From Limnohabitans sp. Bal53 (lineage in GTDB: Bacteria; Pseudomonadota; Gammaproteobacteria; Burkholderiales; Burkholderiaceae_C), in contig NZ_NESH01000001.1 in assembly GCF_003063355.1 (NCBI RefSeq), positions 496,001 through 560,000 on the forward strand: 64,000 nucleotides of DNA, written 5' to 3'. Both the position numbers and the translations under genes were made by a program. How positions within the stretch are numbered: the stretch's first letter is position 1; each line of letters starts with the position of its first letter. Below the pieces are notes generated by a model. The model made no database searches, was not told the origin of the DNA, and saw nothing but the letters and a program-made list of their open reading frames with translations. Below are positions 19,440-26,039 of this stretch, in pieces.

Positions 19440-19613
19440 TCACTCAGTTTTGTCGTCTTTGCCCGAAGAAAAATAATCAAACACGGCCAAGCCCAGTCCG
19501 CCCAACAAGATGAAGGTGATGTCCAACTGAGGCAACTTGAAAATATAGGGCAGCAGGAAAGCCGCCATCAAGGCCAAGCCCACGAAGCCGGTGAAACGTT
19601 CAAGCGATTTCAT
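19440..19613 (-). CDS. 57-residue membrane protein coupled to the amidase gene
   Basis: This small gene starts with an ATG that overlaps the amidase stop (ATGA) and runs 57 codons to TGA. The protein begins MKSLERFTGFVGLAL and has two hydrophobic stretches (about residues 8-25 and 32-45) separated by KLPQ, then a charged tail ending DDKTE. The layout is a two-helix hairpin in the inner membrane. I do not recognise a family. Its place as last gene of dctP-dctQ-dctM-amidase suggests an accessory role for that system. The 207 bp between it and fdhD hold no gene I trust, though the same frame stays open for another 50-odd codons after the TGA. Confidence 0.65.
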   Translation of the reverse strand: MKSLERFTGFVGLALMAAFLLPYIFKLPQLDITFILLGGLGLAVFDYFSSGKDDKTE

Positions 19614-20962
19614 GTCTGATTCCTTTTGACAAATTCAGACACCAGCCAACGCGCAGAGCGCAGCAAGCGGGCATCGTTTTGATGAGCACCAACGGCCTGT
19701 ACACCCAAGGGCAAGCCATTGGACAGGTTCATCAGCGGCAAATTGAGACTGGGCAGACCGGCAAAGCTCCAGGCGGTTTGCATGATCGGGTTGCCCGTTG
19801 ACTCCAGCCCTACCGGAGCTGTGCCCAAGGCGGCTGGACACAAAATGGCGTCATAAGTGGCGAAATACTCTTCGAAAGCATTCATGACATGGAACTGGCG
19901 ATCTTTGGCCACCAGGTAATCGGTGACCGGAATGGTCATGGCTTTTTCGATGCGTGTTTGCAGTGGCTCGCTCAACTGCGCCCGGTTGTGGAGCCATTCC
20001 TTTTGCAGACAAAAAGCCAGCTCTGACTCGTTGATGGTCGCCAGCCAAGGCGCCACATTGCGCACGATGTCGGGCAAAGCCGCGTGGGTCACGCAGTCAC
20101 CCAGATGGTCCACAAAAGCCTCGTAGGCTTCGCGGGCTTCGGGGTCGACTTGGTCCCACCAAGGGGTTTTGACAAAGCAAAATTTGGGCGGCAGTGGCGG
20201 CTCAGAAACCGCCACATCGTACAAACGCCGTGGCGCCTGGCGTGCGGTGGCGGCGTCAAAGCCATCATCGCCCGTCAAGATTTCGGCCACCCAGGCGATG
20301 TCTTCCAAGTTGCGAGCCAACACGCCCACTTCGTCCAGTGAAGGCGACTGGTCCAGCACGCCGGTGCGCGGCACCAGCCCGCGTGAAGGCTTGTATGCAT
20401 ACACCCCGCAATACGAGGCCGGACGGATCACCGAGCCATTCGTTTGAGTGCCCAGCGCCACCGGCACCATGCCTGCGGCCACCGCTGCGGCCGAACCGCT
20501 GGACGAGCCACCCGGCGTGTGGGCCGTGTTGTGCGGGTTGCAGGTTGGGCCCGCTTGGGTGGTCGCAAACTCCGTGCTCACGGTTTTACCGAAGATCACG
20601 GCACCGGCTGCACGCAACCGGGACACCACGGTGGCATCCCCCACCGAGTAGCGGCCCTTGTGAATGGGGCTGCCGTATTCGGTGGGAAAGTCCATGGTGT
20701 CAATGATGTCCTTGACCGCCACCGGAATGCCGTACAAAGGGCCCGGCAAATGGCCAGCCGCACGGTCGCGTTGCAGGTTGTCGGCCTGCAGCGCCACCAC
20801 ACGTTCATCACGGTGGGCGAATGCGTGGATCTTCTCATCGGCCGCATCCGCAAACCGACCCAATTTGGCGGTGAACTCCTCCACCGTCTCCTGGCCACTG
20901 AGCAAGTGCTCGCGGATTTGCAGAGCCGTCAATTCCGATACGGTTTTCAAAGCGTCTGTCAT
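19610..20962 (-). CDS. amidase (amidase-signature family)
   Basis: The 450-residue enzyme carries the Ser-cisSer-Lys triad of amidase-signature hydrolases: Lys in GIPVAVKDIID (near 87), and the GGSSSGSAAAVAAGM stretch near 160 that holds both serines. These enzymes hydrolyse carboxamides to acid plus ammonia. The ATG at 20962 overlaps the stop of dctM by one base (TGATG); a GTG one codon earlier is possible. Being in one operon with a TRAP importer suggests that the imported solute is, or yields, its substrate. Given the benzoate genes nearby, an aromatic amide is a fair guess but unproven. Confidence 0.9.
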   Translation of the reverse strand: MTDALKTVSELTALQIREHLLSGQETVEEFTAKLGRFADAADEKIHAFAHRDERVVALQADNLQRDRAAGHLPGPLYGIPVAVKDIIDTMDFPTEYGSPIHKGRYSVGDATVVSRLRAAGAVIFGKTVSTEFATTQAGPTCNPHNTAHTPGGSSSGSAAAVAAGMVPVALGTQTNGSVIRPASYCGVYAYKPSRGLVPRTGVLDQSPSLDEVGVLARNLEDIAWVAEILTGDDGFDAATARQAPRRLYDVAVSEPPLPPKFCFVKTPWWDQVDPEAREAYEAFVDHLGDCVTHAALPDIVRNVAPWLATINESELAFCLQKEWLHNRAQLSEPLQTRIEKAMTIPVTDYLVAKDRQFHVMNAFEEYFATYDAILCPAALGTAPVGLESTGNPIMQTAWSFAGLPSLNLPLMNLSNGLPLGVQAVGAHQNDARLLRSARWLVSEFVKRNQT

Positions 20963-22371
20963 CACTGCTGCTTGAAGAAGTCAGGGTTGACCACCGACTC
21001 ATCGTTGGGGTCACGCTCCATCTCAACCGCTTGGTTGAAGAAATGGTCTGGCAAATAGGTCACCATGGCCGGGTAGACATAGGTCATGGCCAGCGTGAAC
21101 AAAACCATCCCGACAAAAGGCATGCAGCCTTTGAAGATGGTGACCAGTTGCAGATTTTTGGGTGCAACCCCTTTCAGGTAATAGGCCGACATCGCCATCG
21201 GCGGCGTCAGGAACGACGTCTGCAAATTGATGGCAATCAGGATGCCGAACAGGATCGGGTCAATGCCATACAAAGGCAGCAAAGGCAGGAAGATGGGCAC
21301 GAAGATGATGATGATCTCGCTCCACTCCAAAGGCCAGCCCAAGATGAAAATCAGAAACTGTGACAGCAACAAGAACTGCACGGGCGAGAGGTTCAAGGCC
21401 AGCATGAAGTCTTTGACCACATGCTCACCGCCAAGGTAAGAGAACACCGAGGCAAACGTGGCCGCACCCACAAACAGGAAACACACCATGGCTGAAGTGC
21501 GGGCAGTGAGGTAGACCGACTCGCGCAGACGCTGCCAAGTGAAGGCGCGGTAGACCACGGCCAAAATGATGCCGCCCAAAGCGCCCATGGCAGCCGCTTC
21601 ACTGGGGGTGGCCAGGCCAAACAAAATGGAGCCCAACACCGCCATGATCAGCGCGGCCAAAGGCACAAAGGCTTTGAACACCAACACGATGCTTGCCCAC
21701 ACGGTGTAGTGCTCCACATCTTTGGGCTTGGGGCACAAAGAGGGGTTGAGCGTGGCGCGCACGATGATGTAGATCAGGTACAGCAAAGCCAATGTGAAAC
21801 CGGGGATGATGGCCGCGGCGTACAGCTTGACCACCGACACGCTGGCCGTGGCCGCATACACGATGAGCAAAATGGAGGGCGGAATCAAAATACCCAATGT
21901 GCCGCCAGCTGTGATCACACCAGAAGCAAGTTTTTGGTCATAACCGGCTTTGAGCATGGGCGGCAAGGCAATGAGGCCCATCAGGGTCACCACCGCACCC
22001 ACGATGCCGGTGGCCGTGGCAAAGAGCGCACAGGTGATCAGTGCGGCCACAGCCATGGAGCCGGGCAAAAAGCGCAAACCGACCTGCAAGCTCAGGAACA
22101 ATTTATCGAGGATGTTGGCCCGCTCGATGATGTAACCCATGAACAAGAACAAGGGGATCGATATGAGCACATCGTTGTTCATCACGCTGAAAGTGTTCTG
22201 CGTGAAGAGGTACAGGATGCGGTTGTCCCACATCAACTGATCGGGCGTGAAGTAGGCGTAAAAGCCAAAACCGATGCCCATGGCCATCAAGGTGAAGGCG
22301 ATCGGAAAACCCAGAAAAATAAAGACGATGAACAGCCCCAACATGACGAGGGCGATGATGGGATCACTCAT
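20962..22371 (-). CDS. TRAP transporter large permease subunit (DctM family)
   Basis: This 469-residue protein has about 12 membrane helices and the DctM motifs TATGIVGAVVTLMGLIALP (near 120), GGTLGILIPPSILLIVY (near 155) and the late helix pattern TSFLTPPMAMSAYYLKG. The slightly longer length and the LFMGYIIERANILDKLF loop fit the subfamily often linked to mannitol/chloroaromatic-type receptors. It is translationally coupled to dctQ upstream (4-bp overlap) and amidase downstream. Confidence 0.92.
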   Translation of the reverse strand: MSDPIIALVMLGLFIVFIFLGFPIAFTLMAMGIGFGFYAYFTPDQLMWDNRILYLFTQNTFSVMNNDVLISIPLFLFMGYIIERANILDKLFLSLQVGLRFLPGSMAVAALITCALFATATGIVGAVVTLMGLIALPPMLKAGYDQKLASGVITAGGTLGILIPPSILLIVYAATASVSVVKLYAAAIIPGFTLALLYLIYIIVRATLNPSLCPKPKDVEHYTVWASIVLVFKAFVPLAALIMAVLGSILFGLATPSEAAAMGALGGIILAVVYRAFTWQRLRESVYLTARTSAMVCFLFVGAATFASVFSYLGGEHVVKDFMLALNLSPVQFLLLSQFLIFILGWPLEWSEIIIIFVPIFLPLLPLYGIDPILFGILIAINLQTSFLTPPMAMSAYYLKGVAPKNLQLVTIFKGCMPFVGMVLFTLAMTYVYPAMVTYLPDHFFNQAVEMERDPNDESVVNPDFFKQQ

Positions 22372-22943
22372 GACGGTGCTTTCTCAGCGTGCTGTTGAAT
22401 CAGCACTTGTTCAAGTTCTTCAACGTCGCCACTGCGCGACAACCACTCGCCGGTTCGAATGCACACCAGGCAACGCATGACCTCAGCAGCACCTGCAATC
22501 AGCAGCGTGACGCCGGCCACAAAAATCACCGACTTCAAGGGCCACACCGGCACACCGGCGGGACTGTTCACGCTGGACTCCAGAATGCGGGCGCTCTCGT
22601 AGGCGTACTGGCCACCGGTGAACACCATGGCAAAAATGGCTGGAAAATAAAACACCAGATAAAGGGTCAGGTCGACCTTGGCCTGCGTGCGGTTGGACCA
22701 CTTGCGGTAAATAAAGTCACCGCGCACATGCGAGTTGCGCGAGACGGCATAAGCCCCCGACATCATGAACAGGGCGCCATACAGCATGTAGCTCATGTCA
22801 AACGCCCACGCGGTGGGGTTATTGAGCACATAACGCATGAACACCTCAAAACAGGTGGATGCGGTCAGAATCAAGACACACCAAGAGAAGGCGTGACCAA
22901 TCGACTTGCTGAGGATATCAATCCTTCGAATCCAGACTTCCAT
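22368..22943 (-). CDS. TRAP transporter small permease subunit (DctQ family)
   Basis: The 191-residue protein has four hydrophobic helices with the DctQ features FEVFMRYVLNNPTAWAFDMSYMLY and SRNSHVRGDFIYRKW (first loop and helix 3 start). It overlaps dctM by four bases and follows dctP across a stem-loop, so the three form the second TRAP system in the window. Confidence 0.9.
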   Translation of the reverse strand: MEVWIRRIDILSKSIGHAFSWCVLILTASTCFEVFMRYVLNNPTAWAFDMSYMLYGALFMMSGAYAVSRNSHVRGDFIYRKWSNRTQAKVDLTLYLVFYFPAIFAMVFTGGQYAYESARILESSVNSPAGVPVWPLKSVIFVAGVTLLIAGAAEVMRCLVCIRTGEWLSRSGDVEELEQVLIQQHAEKAPS

Positions 22944-22959
22944 GCGATTTACCTCTAGA

Positions 22960-23001
22960 CAGACAAAAACAAAGGCTGCCGGAACCGATTCCGACAGCCT
23001 T
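22960..23001 (-). terminator. stem-loop between dctP and dctQ (partial terminator)
   Basis: Bases 22972-23001 form a 13-bp stem with one mismatch and a CCGA/TCGG tetraloop. On the minus strand it is followed by a T-rich run (22960-22971). It lies just after the dctP stop inside the operon. A leaky terminator or 3'-end protector here would raise receptor levels over the membrane subunits, a common TRAP and ABC operon design. Confidence 0.7.
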
Positions 23002-23017
23002 CAGGAGGACCTAATGA

Positions 23018-24181
23018 TCAGCGCGGCAGCTTGGTCTTTTGCACGTGCTCGTAAGCCATTTTGTAGTCGGCTTCGTTGGTGAAGTGGTAGAAGCCCACGC
23101 GACGTGACCAAGCCTTGAAGGAGTCGTTCACTTCTTTGAACATGTCGACTTCCTTTTCCAACTTGGCTGTGACCTTATCCCAGGCTGCCAACTGACCTTT
23201 GTACACGTCAGCCGAAGTGCGTGACACCTGGACTTTGTGCTTGACGATCAACTCCTGCAAGTCTTTGGAGTAGTTCTGGTGCGCCAGGGCCGTGGATGCT
23301 GTTGAAGCAGCTTCTGCAGCGTACTTCAGGACCGCCTTCAGGTCGGCGGGCAAGGCGTTGTACTTGTCCTTGTTGAAGATGATTTCAAAGAATTCCTGGG
23401 CTTGGTGGTAGGAACCCATGGAGTAGAACTTGGCCACGTCTTGTGCGCCAAAACGCATGTCCGATGTGGGGTTGTTGTATTCAAAGGCATCGATCACACC
23501 GCGCTGCATGGCAGGAACGATTTCGCCGCCTGGCAACTGAGCCACGGCCATGCCCATTTCCTGCAACATGTCAGCTGCCAAGCCGATGGTACGGTACTTG
23601 AAACCCTTCAAGTCAGTTGCCTTCTTGGGTGGAGATTTTTTGAACCAACCCAGTGGCTGCGAAGGCATGGGGAAGGAGAAGAAGCCGACGACGTTCAGGT
23701 TCATCTTGGCGACCAGTTTGTCCCACAGCTGCTGACCACCACCGGCTTGAATCCAGCTCAGACCGATTTCGGGGGTGGCGCCACTCACGGGGCCAGTGCC
23801 AAACAAAGAAGCCACTTTAGACTTACCGTACCAGTAGCCGGACACGTGGTGACCACCGTCGAGCACGCCTTTGCTCACGGCATCGATGATTTCGAAAGGC
23901 TTGACCACGGCACCAGCTGGCAGGTACTCGATTTTCAGGCGGCCACCGGACATTTCATTGACGCGGCTGACGTACAGCTGAGCCATTTCGCTGAAGATGT
24001 CGTTGGCACCCCAGGAGCCTTGCATCTTGAACACGATGGGGGCCTGGGCCACAGAAATCATGGGCACGCCAGCCAAAGGTGCAGCAACGGCTGCAGTGGC
24101 GGCTTTGCCAAAGAAACGGCGGCGGCTGGCTTCAGGGGCATCGGTCTTTGCCGATGCGATGTCTTGCTGGACTTGTGTCAT
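23018..24181 (-). CDS. TRAP transporter substrate-binding protein (DctP family) with Tat signal
   Basis: This 387-residue periplasmic receptor has a twin-arginine signal near residues 20-26 (SRRRFFGKA) followed by a hydrophobic stretch and an AQA-type cleavage site near residue 47. The DctP fold is recognisable from MSGGRLKIEYLPAGAVVKPFE, DLKGFKYRT (ligand-loop arginine in the usual place) and PAMQRGVIDAFEYNNP. It leads the dctP-dctQ-dctM-amidase operon, with AGGAGACC before the ATG. The ligand is probably a hydrophobic or aromatic carboxylate given the neighbours, but this is not proven by sequence. Confidence 0.92.
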   Translation of the reverse strand: MTQVQQDIASAKTDAPEASRRRFFGKAATAAVAAPLAGVPMISVAQAPIVFKMQGSWGANDIFSEMAQLYVSRVNEMSGGRLKIEYLPAGAVVKPFEIIDAVSKGVLDGGHHVSGYWYGKSKVASLFGTGPVSGATPEIGLSWIQAGGGQQLWDKLVAKMNLNVVGFFSFPMPSQPLGWFKKSPPKKATDLKGFKYRTIGLAADMLQEMGMAVAQLPGGEIVPAMQRGVIDAFEYNNPTSDMRFGAQDVAKFYSMGSYHQAQEFFEIIFNKDKYNALPADLKAVLKYAAEAASTASTALAHQNYSKDLQELIVKHKVQVSRTSADVYKGQLAAWDKVTAKLEKEVDMFKEVNDSFKAWSRRVGFYHFTNEADYKMAYEHVQKTKLPR

Positions 24182-24478
24182 GGATGGTCTCCTGTTTAAA
24201 CGTTCAAGCGCGAAAAATTACCGCTCGGTATCGGATTATGAAGGTCGCTTGGGCTTTACCCGTCAGTGAAAACCCGTGGGTATACCGTCATTTATTTCAG
24301 GTCACATTGAAAAAAAATTCAATTCACGGAGTTGAAGTCACCTGTCTAGACACCGATGCAGGTGGCCGTGAAGGCAGCAAGGCCCCGTTCGTACAAAATG
24401 TTGTAAAGGCTTTGTTCAAACGCCTCATGAGCAGCGGTTGCGATCTTTCATGTCTAAAAGCTGGCACGCGAACACCCA
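24182..24478. other. intergenic region upstream of the second TRAP operon
   Basis: This stretch of about 300 bp between the histidine kinase stop and dctP contains no convincing gene. It must carry the dctP promoter. A small palindrome, TTGAA with A-rich centre then TTCAA, lies near 24307-24322. No TGCA-N6-TGCA BoxR site and no clear sigma-54 box was seen. Confidence 0.6.
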
Positions 24479-25960
24479 TCAAGCATCGCTGAGCAAGGGT
24501 AACCGCAAAGTGAAGACCGTTCGCCGACCCGGTTCAGACTGGAAAGTCAAGCGACCGCCGTGCATCTCGACGATGGAGCGGCTGAGCCACAGGCCCACAC
24601 CCATGCCTTGAGACTTGGAGGACTTGAACAAACTGAACACATCGTCGGCACGATCAGGCGCGATGCCTTGCCCGTTGTCTTCCACCTCCAGCTCCAGGTG
24701 CTGCCCCGAGGCTTTGGAACGAATGCACAACTCAAGTTGGGGTCGCCCGGACTCTGCCAATGCATCGATGGCATTGTTGAGCAGGTTCAAGATCACTTGT
24801 TGCAACTGCGTCGCATCCCCATGCAAGCGCAAGCTGGGATCCAACTCAGTCCTCCCGCCGATGTCGGCATCTTTCATTTTCGACTGAACCAGATCCAGCA
24901 CCTCCTGGACCAAATCGTCCAGTTTCAAGACCGTGTACTCGCCCTTGCTCATGCGAAACAGGTTGCGCAGCTTGCGGATGATGTCGGCCGCACGCTGCGT
25001 GTCGTGCACGATGGCGAAGGCCACTTTGTGCAGGATGTCCAGCTGGAGCGGTGACTGCTCCCGCTCAGCCTCCTCCAGCATGGTTTGAATCAATTCGGCG
25101 TGCAACATATTGGCCGTAAGCGGCTGGTTCAGCTCATGCGCAAAACTGGCCACCAATGCCCCCATGCCCGCGCTTTTGTTCGACAGCGTCAGCTGTCGGA
25201 TGATTTCTTCGCGCTCGGTCAACAGGGCGCCTAGATCCTGAGAATGCTGAAAAGCCAGGGCGGCACGCTCTTGCTCGCGTGCGAGTTGCTGCTCCGTCGC
25301 CATTTTGCTGCGGTGATCCTGCTCTACAAAGATCTGCATGAAGCCCACACACAGCATCATGATGGCCAAAAATTGACCGATGAAAACCAGCGCTTGATCC
25401 CAAGAGGCTTCATACAGGTCTTGCGCCCCCAAGCCTGTCAACATGGCCAGCGTCTTGATGCCCAAGGTGCCAGACAAAATCAGGCCTGCCCACTTCACCG
25501 AAGTGGCACCCCTTTGGTCGTGGGTCAGGGCAATGCGTTGGCCCGCAAAAAAATACTCCAAACAATTGAAGGTGTAAAAAGCATAGAACACCAATATGAC
25601 GGTGCTCTCGGGTGAGCCTGAAAAATACAAGCCAAAACTGAGGGCCAAAAAGGCGATGTTCAGCCCCCCAGAGGACCACAACCAAATGGACGAAGCTGGT
25701 CCATTGAGTGAGCGCAAAGCCACCTGACGCCCCCAGTTGCCGGCGGCCATCAAAAACTGACCGGCCACCACCACGACTTCGGTGCTGAGCCAACCCCGGC
25801 TGCCCAGCACGCACAGGCCCAGCGCGCTGAAAATGCCCGAGGCACTCCACAAAACCACCACAGGGCTGCGAAAACGGGCCAAGCCATACCAAATGGCGGC
25901 ATGCAGCATCAGGTACAAAAAAGCATCCATCCAGAAGATGGTTTGCACACTCACATTCAA
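24479..25960 (-). CDS. sensor histidine kinase with polytopic membrane input domain
   Basis: This 493-residue kinase has six to seven hydrophobic helices in the first 215 residues, a short coiled linker (QQLAREQERAALAFQ), the H-box SFAHELNQPLTAN (phosphorylated His near 280), the N-box LNLLNNAIDAL, and G-boxes DNGQGI and GMGVGLWLSRS. The HELNQPL form groups it with DctB/FixL-like kinases that often control C4-dicarboxylate or aromatic uptake. No response regulator gene adjoins it. It sits between fdsA (79 bp upstream) and the TRAP operon, so it may sense the TRAP solute. Start TTG is chosen because a perfect AAGGAGG precedes it. Confidence 0.88.
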   Translation of the reverse strand: MNVSVQTIFWMDAFLYLMLHAAIWYGLARFRSPVVVLWSASGIFSALGLCVLGSRGWLSTEVVVVAGQFLMAAGNWGRQVALRSLNGPASSIWLWSSGGLNIAFLALSFGLYFSGSPESTVILVFYAFYTFNCLEYFFAGQRIALTHDQRGATSVKWAGLILSGTLGIKTLAMLTGLGAQDLYEASWDQALVFIGQFLAIMMLCVGFMQIFVEQDHRSKMATEQQLAREQERAALAFQHSQDLGALLTEREEIIRQLTLSNKSAGMGALVASFAHELNQPLTANMLHAELIQTMLEEAEREQSPLQLDILHKVAFAIVHDTQRAADIIRKLRNLFRMSKGEYTVLKLDDLVQEVLDLVQSKMKDADIGGRTELDPSLRLHGDATQLQQVILNLLNNAIDALAESGRPQLELCIRSKASGQHLELEVEDNGQGIAPDRADDVFSLFKSSKSQGMGVGLWLSRSIVEMHGGRLTFQSEPGRRTVFTLRLPLLSDA

Positions 25961-25965
25961 AGCGG

Positions 25966-25972
25966 CCTCCTT
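25966..25972 (-). promoter_or_regulatory. strong ribosome-binding site fixing a TTG start
   Basis: AAGGAGG lies five bases before the TTG at 25960, ideal spacing. For the next candidate, the GTG at 25954, the spacing would be 11 bases, and the first ATG is 30 bases downstream of the TTG. This is the reason the kinase start is placed at TTG. Confidence 0.7.
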
Positions 25973-26039
25973 GGCCCAAACGGACAGCCATCCGTGGATG
26001 GCGCCGGATCACCGGCCCACGGACTCAAACAGCCGCAGA

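Noticed and set aside
19265..19480. 71-codon frame between fdhD and the small membrane protein gene
   Set aside because: Overlaps the coupled 57-aa gene in another frame, has an unlike-protein composition and no ribosome-binding site.
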